Positions 9,048 to 17,653 of a stretch of DNA of 45,450 bases are shown piece after piece (position 1 is the first letter of the stretch; every line of letters begins with the position of its first letter). The notes below the pieces were generated by a model. It was not told the origin of the DNA. It worked only from the letters and a program-made list of their open reading frames with translations, and made no database searches. The stretch covers positions 1 through 45,450 of the forward strand of contig VBLC01000063.1 in the NCBI GenBank assembly GCA_005879315.1, given 5' to 3'. This DNA is from Deltaproteobacteria bacterium (lineage in GTDB: Bacteria > Myxococcota > Myxococcia > Myxococcales > 40CM-4-68-19). Position numbers and translations under genes: made by a program.

Positions 9048-10112
9048 GTGCGCACTTACAGGATCGCGGTCATTCCCGGAGACGGCATCGGCGCGGAAGT
9101 GGTGCCCGAAGGTGTGCGCGTGCTGGAGTCGGCGGGACGAAGATTCGGCGTCGCCTTCGAGTGGGAGTCGTTCGACTGGAGCTGCACGCGGTACCTCGAG
9201 ACCGGCCGGATGATGCCGGAGGACGGCCTCGAGAAGATCCGCAAGCACGACGCCATCTATCTCGGCGCGGTGGGCTGGCCGGGCGTGCCCGATCACGTCT
9301 CGCTCTGGGGATTGCTCATCCCCATCCGCCGGCAGTTCGATCAATACATCAACCTGCGGCCCATCCGGCTCTTGCCCGGCGTGTCGACGCCGCTGGCCGG
9401 CCGCACGCCGCGGGAGATCGACTTCGTCATCGTGCGCGAGAACACCGAGGGCGAATATTCGGAAGTGGGCGGCCGCCTCTTCCGGGGGAGCGAGCGCGAG
9501 GCCGCCATCCAGGAGGCCATCTTCACCCGGCAGGGCGTCGATCGCGCGATGCGCTACTCTTTCGAGCTGGCCCGGAAGCGCAAGCGACACCTCAGCTCGG
9601 CGACCAAGTCGAACGGCATCGTCCACACCATGCCCTTCTGGGACGAGCGATTCGCCGAGGTACGGAAGGAGTACCCCGAGATCAAGACCGATCAATTCCA
9701 CATCGACATCTTCGCCGCCCACCTGGTGCAACATCCCGACTGGTTCGACGTGGTGGTCGCCTCCAACCTATTCGGCGACATCCTTTCGGATCTGGGCGCC
9801 GCCGTGGCGGGCTCGATCGGCCTCGCTCCGGCGGCGAATCTCAATCCCGAGAAGAAGCACCCCTCGATGTTCGAGCCGGTGCACGGCTCCGCGCCCGACA
9901 TCGCCGGCAAGGGAGTGGCCAATCCCATCGCGCAGATCTGGACAGGGGCGATGATGCTCGAACACCTCGGCCAGGCAGAGGCCGCGCGCGCGGTGGTCGC
10001 CGCTATCGAGCAGGTTCTGCAACAGCGGACTGCGCTGACGCGCGATCTGGGCGGAAAAGGATCGACGCAGGAATGCGGCAAGGCCATCGCATCGGCGCTC
10101 GAGCGCGCCTGA
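9048..10112 (+). CDS. ttuC: Tartrate/D-malate-type dehydrogenase (isocitrate/isopropylmalate dehydrogenase family)
   Basis: This cytoplasmic NAD-dependent beta-decarboxylating dehydrogenase has 354 residues. Family motifs are IPGDGIGAEVVPEG at the N-terminus, the FVIVRENTEGEYSEVGG loop (residues 125-142), the ATKSNG lysine segment, the metal-binding SNLFGDILSDLGAA (about 240-253) and the nucleotide-binding EPVHGSAPDIAGKGVANP. The substrate-loop pattern and the early VGWPGVPDHVSLWGLLIPIR follow the tartrate dehydrogenase/D-malate branch rather than LeuB. No leu genes are nearby. The GTG start at 9048 has a GGGAGG Shine-Dalgarno at 9037-9042. The symbol is by similarity; D-malate dehydrogenase is an equally acceptable name. 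The DNA ligase gene follows, on the same strand. Confidence 0.88.
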   Translation: MRTYRIAVIPGDGIGAEVVPEGVRVLESAGRRFGVAFEWESFDWSCTRYLETGRMMPEDGLEKIRKHDAIYLGAVGWPGVPDHVSLWGLLIPIRRQFDQYINLRPIRLLPGVSTPLAGRTPREIDFVIVRENTEGEYSEVGGRLFRGSEREAAIQEAIFTRQGVDRAMRYSFELARKRKRHLSSATKSNGIVHTMPFWDERFAEVRKEYPEIKTDQFHIDIFAAHLVQHPDWFDVVVASNLFGDILSDLGAAVAGSIGLAPAANLNPEKKHPSMFEPVHGSAPDIAGKGVANPIAQIWTGAMMLEHLGQAEAARAVVAAIEQVLQQRTALTRDLGGKGSTQECGKAIASALERA

Positions 10113-10149
10113 CGTCAGGGCGGCGGTGAATGGTCAGATTGAAGAGGCG

Positions 10150-11094
10150 ATGACCGATCTCGAGCCGATGCTGGCGCAGCTTGCACGCGACCTGCCGCTC
10201 GGCGATTACCTCTACGAGCCGAAGTGGGACGGGCTCCGCTGCGTCGCATTCGTCCGCAACGGGAAGGTCGAGCTGCGCAGCCGGAATGAGAAGCTGTCCG
10301 CTCGCTACTTTCCCGAGGTGAGCGGGGCGCTCGCCAACTTTCCCGACGCGACCTTCGACGGCGAGCTGGTGGCGGACGACTCCGGCGCGCTGCTCGACCG
10401 CGTGCATCCTTCGCAGGCGCGCGTCGAGAAGCCGTCGCGCGAGAAACCGGCCACCTTCATCCTCTTCGATGTCCTTCACTGGTGCGGCGAGGATCTGACC
10501 GCGCAGCCGTTCGTCGAGCGGCGAAGGCTGCTCGAGAGGATCGAGCTGCGCCCTCCGCTCGCGCTCACGCCCATCACCGGCGACGCCGAGGCGGCGCGCG
10601 CCTGGCTGAAAGTGAGCGGCAACATCGACGGCGTCATCGCCAAGAAGCGGAGCGGAAGCTACCAGGCAGGCAAGCGCGGATGGGTCAAGGTCAAGCTCGA
10701 GCAGACCGCCGACTGCGTGGTGGGCGGCTTTCGTCCCACGCTCGATGCAGCGGGAGTCGGCTCGCTCCTGCTCGGGCTCTACGACGGCGATCTCCTCGTG
10801 CACGTCGGCGTCAGCTCGAGCTTTCCCGAGGAGCGCCGGCGCGAGCTCCTGGTCGAGCTTTTCCCTTCCGTCGCCCAGATGAGCGGACATCCCTGGGAGC
10901 ACGGCTTCCAGGCGCCGCAGGACTGGGTTCCGCTTGCGCCCGATCGGGTCTGCGAAGTCGCTTACGACAAGCTCGACGGGGTCCGCTTTCGTCACCCGGC
11001 GCGCTTCTTGCGATGGCGGCCGGACCGCAACGCACGCTCGTGCACGCTCGAGCAATTGCATTCTGAAGACATGAGGCAGCCATGCGGGCGATGA
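10150..11094 (+). CDS. ATP-dependent DNA ligase (LigC-like, adenylation plus OB domains)
   Basis: This enzyme seals nicks using ATP; such bacterial ligases act in repair rather than replication. The 314-residue protein has motif I EPKWDG with nucleophile Lys25, motif III TFDGELV (about residue 74), motif IIIa FILFDVLHW (about 105), motif IV DGVIAKKR (about 160) and motif V WVKVKL (about 180). An OB-fold domain follows to the end. There is no primase or nuclease domain as in LigD and no Ku gene nearby, so it is closest to stand-alone LigC-type enzymes. ATG at 10150 is chosen; in-frame GTG at 10126 would add eight residues. The 3' end overlaps the alcohol dehydrogenase start by 13 bases. Confidence 0.9.
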   Translation: MTDLEPMLAQLARDLPLGDYLYEPKWDGLRCVAFVRNGKVELRSRNEKLSARYFPEVSGALANFPDATFDGELVADDSGALLDRVHPSQARVEKPSREKPATFILFDVLHWCGEDLTAQPFVERRRLLERIELRPPLALTPITGDAEAARAWLKVSGNIDGVIAKKRSGSYQAGKRGWVKVKLEQTADCVVGGFRPTLDAAGVGSLLLGLYDGDLLVHVGVSSSFPEERRRELLVELFPSVAQMSGHPWEHGFQAPQDWVPLAPDRVCEVAYDKLDGVRFRHPARFLRWRPDRNARSCTLEQLHSEDMRQPCGR

Positions 11095-12053
11095 TTCTCA
11101 GAGCGCCGCGCGCGCCGCTCGAGCTTTCTCAACTGCCTGACCCTGAAGCGGGGCCCGGTCAGTTGCTGGTCCGCGTCCGCGCTTGTGGCGTGTGCCGCAC
11201 CGACCTGCACGTCGCCGACGGCGAGCTGCCCGACCCGAAGCTGCCGCTCGTGCTCGGCCACGAGGTCGTCGGCGTCGTCGTAGGGGGGACGCGCTACCGC
11301 CCCGGCACGAGGGTCGGCATCCCCTGGCTGGGATGGACTTGCGGCGAATGCCAGTACTGCCGCTCCGGCCGCGAGAACCTCTGCGACCGGGCGCGCTTCA
11401 CCGGCTACACCATCGACGGCGGCTATGCCGAGCTGGCGGTCGCCGACGAGCGGTACTGTTTCGCCTTGCCCGAGGGGTATGGCGACGTCGAAGCCGCGCC
11501 GCTGCTCTGCGCCGGGCTCATCGGCCACCGCTCCCTGCGCATGGCCGGCGATGCGCGGCGCGTCGGCCTCTATGGATTCGGCGCGGCCGCGCATCTGATC
11601 GCGCAGGTCGCGCGCCACGAGGGCCGCGAGGTCTACGCCTTCACCTCGCCCGGCGACCGCGAGGCGCAGGAGTTCGCCCTCCAGCTGGGAGCCGTCTGGG
11701 CCGGGTCCTCGCTGGAGATGCCGCCGCGCGAGCTCGATGCGGCCATCCTCTTCGCCCCGGTGGGCGCGCTCGTCCCCCTCGCCCTGCGCGCCGTTCGAAA
11801 GGGCGGCGTCGTCGTCTGCGGTGGGATTCACATGAGCGACATCCCTTCCTTTCCCTATCGGCTCTTGTGGGGCGAGCGGGTGCTCCGTTCGGTTGCGAAC
11901 CTCACCCGGCGCGATGCCGAAGAGTTTCTCGAGCTGGCCGGGCGCGTCCGGCTGCAGACGCGAGTGCAGCCGCGGCCGCTGCGCGAGGCGAACGAAGTGC
12001 TCGCCGAGCTGCGCGCCGGCCGGATCGTCGGCGCCGCTGCGCTCGTTCCCTGA
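11082..12053 (+). CDS. Zinc-dependent alcohol dehydrogenase (AdhA-like MDR family)
   Basis: This cytoplasmic medium-chain dehydrogenase interconverts alcohols and aldehydes or ketones with NAD(P). The 323-residue protein shows the catalytic zinc region ACGVCRTDLH (Cys about residue 36), the GHEVVG segment and the structural-zinc cysteine cluster CGECQYCRSGRENLC (about residues 87-101). The nucleotide-binding turn is VGLYGFGAAAHL (about 163-174), a variant of the usual GxGxxG. The gene is coupled to the DNA ligase by a 13-base overlap, with no obvious functional link. The substrate is unknown. The next gene (lipase) starts 97 bases later and could be on the same transcript. Confidence 0.9.
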   Translation: MRAMILRAPRAPLELSQLPDPEAGPGQLLVRVRACGVCRTDLHVADGELPDPKLPLVLGHEVVGVVVGGTRYRPGTRVGIPWLGWTCGECQYCRSGRENLCDRARFTGYTIDGGYAELAVADERYCFALPEGYGDVEAAPLLCAGLIGHRSLRMAGDARRVGLYGFGAAAHLIAQVARHEGREVYAFTSPGDREAQEFALQLGAVWAGSSLEMPPRELDAAILFAPVGALVPLALRAVRKGGVVVCGGIHMSDIPSFPYRLLWGERVLRSVANLTRRDAEEFLELAGRVRLQTRVQPRPLREANEVLAELRAGRIVGAAALVP

Positions 12054-12150
12054 TCAGCGCACGCTGCTGCCCGCTCGATCGAGAGCGAAAAATCGATCGA
12101 TCGCGCTCATGTCACATCGCTTATCGCGCTTTGTCCGTTAGGCTCCGTAG

Positions 12151-12969
12151 ATGCGCTGGCCGCTCGTCCTGCTCGGCGTGCTCCTGCTCCTCGCGCTCGC
12201 GCTCGTGCTGCGGGCCGCTCTCTATCGCGCGCGCCTGCGCCGCGTCATCCCTGCGCGCCGCGCGCCGCGGCTGCGCCATCCGGTGGTGCTCGCGCACGGA
12301 GCCTTCGGCTTCGACGAGATCGCCCTCGCCGGACGCCGCCATCATTACTTCCGCAACATCTCCGAGAGGCTCGGCCAGCTGGGGGCGAGCTTCCATCATC
12401 CGCGCGTGCCGCCTGCCGCATCGGTCTCGCTGCGCGCAGAGAAGCTGGTCGAGCTGGTGCGGGAGCTACCCGGCGAGCGCGTCAACGTCATCGCCCACAG
12501 CATGGGCGGACTCGACGCGCGCTTCGCCATCGCGCGGCTGGGGCTGGCCGATCGGGTCGCGTCTCTCGTCACCATCGGCGCGCCTCATTTCGGCACGCCC
12601 ATCGCCGGGCTGTCGCTCTCGCGGGCGGCGGCGCGGATCCTCCACATCGCCGCGCTCGGCGACTTGACGCCGCAGGCGCTGGAGCGGTTCAACCACGAGG
12701 TGCCCGACGCGAACGGCGTCGCCTACTGCAGCGTGATCGGCTGGAGCGATCTGAAGCACACCAACCCGCTGCTCTGGCCGACGCACGCCTATCTGTCGGC
12801 CCACGCCGGAGCGAACGACGGCCTCGTGCCGGCGTCGTCCCAGCGCTGGGGAACGGTGCTGCGCGAAGTGCACGCCGACCACTGGGCGCAGGTGGGTTGG
12901 TCCTTGCGCTTCGACGCGGTGGCGCTCTATGAGGAGATTCTCCGCGAGCTGGCCGCCCTCGGCTTCTGA
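12151..12969 (+). CDS. Alpha/beta-hydrolase lipase with N-terminal membrane anchor
   Basis: This is a triacylglycerol-lipase-like protein of 272 residues. One hydrophobic segment (residues 5-22) acts as signal or anchor. The oxyanion HG at residues 49-50 (VLAHGAFGF) and the nucleophile elbow AHSMGG with Ser117 follow. The probable catalytic Asp is 223 (GANDGLVP) and the His is 244 (HADHW). The arrangement matches bacterial family I lipases. No foldase gene is adjacent. It probably acts at the periplasmic face of the inner membrane on acyl esters. It is followed after 10 bases by the Pal-like lipoprotein gene, so the two may share a transcript. Confidence 0.9.
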   Translation: MRWPLVLLGVLLLLALALVLRAALYRARLRRVIPARRAPRLRHPVVLAHGAFGFDEIALAGRRHHYFRNISERLGQLGASFHHPRVPPAASVSLRAEKLVELVRELPGERVNVIAHSMGGLDARFAIARLGLADRVASLVTIGAPHFGTPIAGLSLSRAAARILHIAALGDLTPQALERFNHEVPDANGVAYCSVIGWSDLKHTNPLLWPTHAYLSAHAGANDGLVPASSQRWGTVLREVHADHWAQVGWSLRFDAVALYEEILRELAALGF

Positions 12970-12979
12970 AGGAGGTTGA

Positions 12980-13501
12980 ATGAGAACCGCAAGCCTCGCT
13001 CTGTTGCTGCTCCTTGCCTGCGCTCATGCCCCACCGCCCGCTCCGCCCGCCGCGCAGCAGCAGCCGGCTGCGCAAGCGGCGCCCGCGCCGGCGCCGCCTC
13101 CGCCTGCTTCGGCCAGCACCGAAGCAGCGCAGAAGGTGACTCCCCCGCTCGCTCCCGCCAGCATCCATTTCGAGTACGACAGCTCGACGCTCTCGTCGGA
13201 GGCGCGCTCCACGCTGCAGTCCTTCTTCGAGGGGATGCAGGCCCGCTCCGGGACCAAGGTCCGCATCGAAGGAAACTGCGACGAGCGCGGCACCTCCGAA
13301 TACAACCTCGCGCTCGGGCAGCGGCGCGCCGACGCGGCGAAGAAGTACCTCGTTCAACTTGGGACCGACGCGGGGCGCATCACCGCCATCAGCAACGGCA
13401 AGGAGAAACCGCGCGCTACCGGGCACGACGAGGCCGCCTGGCGCGAGAACCGCCGCGACGATCTCATTCCGGCCAACACGACGGTGGGCCAGCTGCCTTA
13501 G
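12980..13501 (+). CDS. pal: Peptidoglycan-associated lipoprotein (Pal/OmpA-C domain)
   Basis: This outer-membrane lipoprotein binds peptidoglycan through an OmpA-like C-terminal domain. The 173-residue product has a lipobox LLAC with acylated Cys14, a Pro/Ala-rich spacer (residues 18-55), and the OmpA domain. Domain motifs are SIHFEYDSSTLS, the diaminopimelate-binding region EGNCDERGTSEYN and LGQRRADAAKKYL. A strong AAGGAGG Shine-Dalgarno precedes the ATG. No tolA, tolB or ybgF gene is adjacent, so this may be an extra Pal paralogue. The C-terminus deviates from the classic ending (NRRDDLIPAN where NRRVELV-like is usual). Its stop shares 4 bases with the convergent CaiB gene. Confidence 0.9.
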   Translation: MRTASLALLLLLACAHAPPPAPPAAQQQPAAQAAPAPAPPPPASASTEAAQKVTPPLAPASIHFEYDSSTLSSEARSTLQSFFEGMQARSGTKVRIEGNCDERGTSEYNLALGQRRADAAKKYLVQLGTDAGRITAISNGKEKPRATGHDEAAWRENRRDDLIPANTTVGQLP

Positions 13502-14691
13502 ATCACGCCGCCGGCGCGGAGCGCCTCGATTTCCGCGCTCGACATCTGCAGCACTTCCTTCAGCACCTCGAAGGTGTGCTCCCCGAGCAGCGGCGGAGGA
13601 ACGTCGCTGCGCGCGGGCGTCTCCGACAGCCGGAGGGGGGACCGGACCATCGGCACCGTGCCCGCTTGCGCATGCGGCGCCTCGACTTGCAGCCCGCGGT
13701 GGCGGACTTGCGGGTCGGCGAAGACCTGGGCGAGATCGTTGATCGGCCCGCAGGGCACTCCCGCGGCTTCCAACGAGGCGATCCATTCCTGCCGCGGCCG
13801 CTGCGCGATGATCGCAGCCAGCATCGGCTCCAGCTCTCTCCGGTTGCGCACGCGCGCGGCGTTGGTGGCAAAGCGCGCATCGCTGGCCAGCTCGGGCCGG
13901 CCGGCCACGGTGCAGAGCCGCGCGAACTGGCCGTCGTTGCCCACCGCAAGAACGAGGTGCCCGTCGCGCGCCGCGAAGGCGCGATAGGGAACGATGCTCG
14001 GATGCGCATTCCCCATCCGCTCCGGCGGGCTGCCGGTGACGAGAAAGCTCTCCGCCTGGTTGGCGAGCATCGCCACCTGCACGTCGAGCAGCGCGAGGTC
14101 GATGTGCTGACCGCGCCCGCTCCGGTCGCGATGGGTCAGCGCTGCCAGGATCGCCGTTGCCGCGTACATGCCGGTGAGGATGTCGGTGACGGCCACGCCC
14201 ACCTTCATCGGCTCGCCCTCCGGCTCCCCGGTGATGCTCATCAGGCCGCCCATGCCCTGGACGAGGAAGTCGTAGCCGGCCCGGTCGCGATAGGGACCGG
14301 TCTGGCCGAATCCGCTGATCGAGCAGTAGACCAGTCGAGGATTGAGCGGGGCGAGCTGCGCGTATCCCAGTCCGTAGCGCTCGAGAGCGCCGGCCTTGAA
14401 GTTCTCCAGGAGCGCGTCGGAGCGCGCGGCCAGGCGCCGCACGATCTCCTGTCCTTCCGGACGCGAGAGGTCGACCGTGATCGATTTCTTCCCGCGATTC
14501 GTGCTGATGAAATAGGCGGACTCGCCCGCCAGATAGGGCGGCCCCCAGGCGCGCGTATCGTCGCCCGCAAAGGGCCGCTCCACCTTGATCACCTCGGCGC
14601 CGAGATCGGCGAGCACCTGGCTGGCCCAAGGCCCGGCGAGCACGCGGCTCAGGTCGAGCACGCGAAGGTGCGCGAGCGCCCCGGAATGCAT
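13498..14691 (-). CDS. CaiB/BaiF family (class III) CoA transferase
   Basis: This cytoplasmic enzyme moves CoA between carboxylic acids. The 397-residue, full-length product has the N-terminal VLDLSRVLAGPWASQVLADLGAEVIKVE signature, the GYDFLVQGMGG segment, the catalytic Asp170 in VTDILTGMYAA (equivalent to the formyl-CoA transferase aspartate), and the C-terminal VPCGPINDL motif. The substrates cannot be read from sequence. The divergent neighbour is an LhgO-type L-2-hydroxyglutarate oxidase, and CaiB-type enzymes include the succinyl-CoA:glutarate transferase, so a C5-dicarboxylate role is a reasonable inference. Its ATG lies 5 bases from the ATG of that neighbour. Confidence 0.92.
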   Translation of the reverse strand: MHSGALAHLRVLDLSRVLAGPWASQVLADLGAEVIKVERPFAGDDTRAWGPPYLAGESAYFISTNRGKKSITVDLSRPEGQEIVRRLAARSDALLENFKAGALERYGLGYAQLAPLNPRLVYCSISGFGQTGPYRDRAGYDFLVQGMGGLMSITGEPEGEPMKVGVAVTDILTGMYAATAILAALTHRDRSGRGQHIDLALLDVQVAMLANQAESFLVTGSPPERMGNAHPSIVPYRAFAARDGHLVLAVGNDGQFARLCTVAGRPELASDARFATNAARVRNRRELEPMLAAIIAQRPRQEWIASLEAAGVPCGPINDLAQVFADPQVRHRGLQVEAPHAQAGTVPMVRSPLRLSETPARSDVPPPLLGEHTFEVLKEVLQMSSAEIEALRAGGVI

Positions 14692-14696
14692 GCCGC

Positions 14697-15800
14697 ATGG
14701 TAAAGCGCGATCCGATGGCGACCGGCAAGGGGCAAGAGCGGCTGGAGGCCGACGCGATCGTCATCGGCGGAGGCGTGGTCGGGTGCGCCATCGCCTCCGC
14801 GCTCGCTTCCGATCGATCGCTCTTGCTCCTCGAGACGGAAAAGCGCCTCGGCGAGGGCATCACCAGCCGCAACAGCGGCGTGATCCACAGCGGGCTCTAT
14901 TACGCGAAGGGCTCGCTCAAGGCGCTCACCTGCGTCGAGGGCAACCGGCTGCTCTATCCGTGGGCGGCGGCGCGCGGCGTGGGGCACGCCAGGATCGGCA
15001 AGCTGGTGGTGGCGCGCGACGCGGAAGACCTCGCCGCCCTCGAAGCGCTGGAGCGCAACGCGCGCGAGTGCGGCGCGCCCGGCATCGAGCTGGTGACGCG
15101 CGACTTCGTCCGGGCGAAAGAGCCGACTCTGGAAGCCGCGGCAGCGCTCTGGTGTCCGGAGAGCGGTATCGTCGACGCCGTCGAGCTCGCGCGCTCCTTC
15201 GCGGCCGACGCGACGGCGAAGGGAGCTGCACTCGTCACCTCCGCCCGTGTCCTCGCCATCGAGCGCGCCGCCGCGGGCTGGTTGCTGCAGACGGAACGCG
15301 GCGAGATCGCCTGCGCGCAGCTGGTCAACGCAGCCGGCCTGCACGCCGACGAAGTCGCCGCGCTGGCGGGCGTGTCGAAGTACCGCATCCGCCCCTGCCG
15401 CGGCGATTACTTCCGGCTGGCGACGAAGGTGCGGTATCGCCATCTCGTCTATCCCGTGCGCAGGCCCGGCTCGCTCGGCCTGGGCATTCATCTGACGCTC
15501 GATCTCAGCGGCGGCGCCCGCCTCGGCCCGGATTCCGAATTCGTCGAGAGCAAGAGCGACTTCTCCTCGCGCGAGGGAAAGCTGCCCGCCTTCCTCGAGG
15601 CGGGACGGCGGCTGCTCGGCGACATCGGGCCGGGACAGCTCTCGTACGACAGCTGCGGAATCCGTCCCAAGCTCGAAGGACAGTCGGACTTCGTCGTTTC
15701 GCGCGACCTGCCCGGCCTGGTGAATCTAGTGGGGATCGAATCGCCGGGGCTGACGGCATCTCTCGCTCTCGCCCGCCGCGTGCGCGATCTGCTCGACTGA
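14697..15800 (+). CDS. lhgO: FAD-dependent oxidoreductase of the L-2-hydroxyglutarate oxidase (LhgO) family
   Basis: LhgO/L2HGDH enzymes oxidise L-2-hydroxyglutarate to 2-oxoglutarate and pass electrons to quinone. The 367-residue protein has the FAD-binding IVIGGGVVGCAIASAL (residues 21-36), the SRNSGVIHSGLYY motif characteristic of this branch, the PCRGDYF segment and a C-terminal FVVSRDLPGLVNLVGIESPGLTASLAL flavin-binding end. The length is slightly short of E. coli LhgO (about 420). Two in-frame ATGs (14697, 14715) are possible; neither has a clear Shine-Dalgarno. With the CaiB start only 5 bases away, its promoter must lie within the opposing coding region. The product 2-oxoglutarate could feed KorAB, which is encoded in this window. 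Confidence 0.85.
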   Translation: MVKRDPMATGKGQERLEADAIVIGGGVVGCAIASALASDRSLLLLETEKRLGEGITSRNSGVIHSGLYYAKGSLKALTCVEGNRLLYPWAAARGVGHARIGKLVVARDAEDLAALEALERNARECGAPGIELVTRDFVRAKEPTLEAAAALWCPESGIVDAVELARSFAADATAKGAALVTSARVLAIERAAAGWLLQTERGEIACAQLVNAAGLHADEVAALAGVSKYRIRPCRGDYFRLATKVRYRHLVYPVRRPGSLGLGIHLTLDLSGGARLGPDSEFVESKSDFSSREGKLPAFLEAGRRLLGDIGPGQLSYDSCGIRPKLEGQSDFVVSRDLPGLVNLVGIESPGLTASLALARRVRDLLD

Positions 15801-15829
15801 GCGGCGCGCGCGGCGGTACCGTGGGGGCG

Positions 15830-17563
15830 ATGTCATTGCCCTTGCTGGCCGAGTTGAAGCGAAGGCGCGTCATTCGCGCGCTGGTCGGCTACGGTCTCGG
15901 CGCCTTCGCGGTGCTGCAGATCATCGAGCCGATCATGCACGGCCTGCGCTGGCCCGACGCCGTCCTTTCCTATGTGGTGGCGGCGCTGGCGCTCGGCTTT
16001 CCCATCGTCGTCAGCCTGGCCTGGATCTTCGACGTCAACCAGGGCCGCATCGAGCGCGCCGCGCCCGCTCAAGGGCTCCGCGGTCCGCGCCTCGCGCTTC
16101 TCCTGGTGGGCATCGGCGTGCTCGCCGCCGTGCCGGGGAGCGTCTGGTACTTCTACGTGCGCGCCATCCATCGTCCGGCGAGCGAACGGCCCGCCCCCTC
16201 CATCGCCGTGCTCCCCTTCGTCAACCTCAGCTCCGACAAGGAGCAGGAATACTTCTCCGACGGCATCGCCGAGGAGATCCTCAACGCGCTGGCGCAGGTG
16301 GACGGCCTGCGGGTGATCGGCCGCACCTCTTCGTTCTCCCTCAAGGGGAAGAACGAAGACCTGCGCGCCATCGGGGAGAAGCTCAGCGCCGCGAATCTGC
16401 TCGAGGGCAGCGTGCGCAAGGCCGGCTCGCGGGTGCGCATCACCGCCCAGCTGATCGAGGCGGCAGGTGGATCTCATCTCTGGTCGCACGAGTTCGACCG
16501 CGATCTCACCGACGTCTTCGCGGTGCAGGACGAGATCGCCAAGGCGGTGGTCGCGGCGCTCAAGCTCAAGCTGCTCCCGGCGCAAGCGGCCGCCATCGAC
16601 GAGCAGCGGACCACCAGCGCCGCGGCCCATGAGCAGTACCTCCTCGGCCGGCACTTTCTCGATCGGGGCTCGAGCGACGGTTACAGCCGCGCGGTGCAGG
16701 TGCTGGAGAAAGCCGTCGCGCTCGATTCAGGGTATGCCCTCGCCTGGGCCACTCTCTCGACCGCATACTTCTGGGCCGCCGACCAGGACCCGGCCCACTA
16801 CGACGTGAGGCAGGAACTCCTCAAGGCGCAGGCGGCAGCGGAAAAAGCGATCGCCCTCGCGCCCGGCTTCGCCGGAGGGTACTCGGCGCGCGGCGGCATG
16901 CGGACCTTGAACCACGACTGGGCCGGAGCGCGGGCCGACCTGGAACGCGCGCTCTCGCTCAATCCCGGCGGCGCCGGCGTCCTCATCCCCTACGCCTGGC
17001 TTCTCGCCACGCTCGGCAACCTGCCGGAAGCGATTGCCGCCGGGCGCAGGGGCACCGTCCTCGATCCTCTTTCCACCGAGAGCTGGACCCAGCTGAGCGC
17101 CTTCTATCTCGGCACCGGGCAGCTCGACCTGGCCGAGGCGGCCGCGAGGCGGGCGCTGGACGTTTCGCCGGAGCAGGGAAGAGCGGCGCGGAACCTCGGC
17201 TTTGCGCTCTTGCTGGCTGGCCGTCCTGAGGAGGCCCGGGCCGCCTTTCAACGGTCGAGCAATGGGTTCTTTCGCAGGATGGGCGATGCGCTCATCGAGC
17301 ACCAGCTCGGCCACCGCGAGCAGGCGCAGAGCGCTCTCGACAAATTGCTGGCCGCTCCAACGGTGGTTCCGGCGGCCTATCAGATCGTCCAGATCCATGC
17401 CTGGCGCGGGGAGGCCGATCCGACGTTCAAGTGGCTGGAGATCGCCTATCAGAACCACGACGCGGGGCTGGGATATCTCAAGTACGACCCCTTGCTGCGG
17501 AGCATCCGCAGCGATCCCCGCTATGCTGCGCTGCTCGCGAAAATGAAGTTGCCACCGGATTGA
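15830..17563 (+). CDS. Membrane-anchored FlgO/TolB-like plus TPR protein
   Basis: This 577-residue protein has three N-terminal hydrophobic helices (about residues 15-36, 43-67 and 84-107). A FlgO-like domain follows (about 120-250), marked by SIAVLPFVNLSSDKEQEYFSDGIAEEI, RVIGRTSSFSLKG, LLEGSVRKAG and DVFAVQDEIAKAV. At least five TPR-like repeats cover the remainder. This is the common effector half of proteins in which an adenylate cyclase or a DNA-binding domain sits at the N-terminus; here that catalytic or regulatory domain is absent and replaced by membrane helices. The function is not established. The start has a GTGGGGG Shine-Dalgarno-like stretch. The gene stands alone between the lhgO-like and PilZ genes. 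Confidence 0.85.
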   Translation: MSLPLLAELKRRRVIRALVGYGLGAFAVLQIIEPIMHGLRWPDAVLSYVVAALALGFPIVVSLAWIFDVNQGRIERAAPAQGLRGPRLALLLVGIGVLAAVPGSVWYFYVRAIHRPASERPAPSIAVLPFVNLSSDKEQEYFSDGIAEEILNALAQVDGLRVIGRTSSFSLKGKNEDLRAIGEKLSAANLLEGSVRKAGSRVRITAQLIEAAGGSHLWSHEFDRDLTDVFAVQDEIAKAVVAALKLKLLPAQAAAIDEQRTTSAAAHEQYLLGRHFLDRGSSDGYSRAVQVLEKAVALDSGYALAWATLSTAYFWAADQDPAHYDVRQELLKAQAAAEKAIALAPGFAGGYSARGGMRTLNHDWAGARADLERALSLNPGGAGVLIPYAWLLATLGNLPEAIAAGRRGTVLDPLSTESWTQLSAFYLGTGQLDLAEAAARRALDVSPEQGRAARNLGFALLLAGRPEEARAAFQRSSNGFFRRMGDALIEHQLGHREQAQSALDKLLAAPTVVPAAYQIVQIHAWRGEADPTFKWLEIAYQNHDAGLGYLKYDPLLRSIRSDPRYAALLAKMKLPPD

Positions 17564-17602
17564 AAAGTACGACAGCGGCAGCCATGAACGACAGCGGCGG
17601 AC

Positions 17603-17633
17603 TTGAAACGCACCCTCGCCGGCGAGTTAACAA
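17603..17633 (+). promoter_or_regulatory. Candidate promoter for the PilZ gene
   Basis: TTGAAA (17603-17608) and TAACAA (17628-17633) lie 19 bases apart, 20 bases before the chosen PilZ start codon. Between them is the 12-base perfect palindrome CTCGCCGGCGAG, which could bind a dimeric regulator. The evidence is pattern only and the spacing is at the long limit. Confidence 0.3.
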
Positions 17634-17653
17634 AATCGGGCGAGGGGCGGCCC

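Noticed and set aside
12085-12115. Palindromic CGATCGATCG near the lipase gene as an operator
   Set aside because: Short self-complementary GATC-type words are frequent in this DNA and the repeat has no half-site structure beyond 10 bases.
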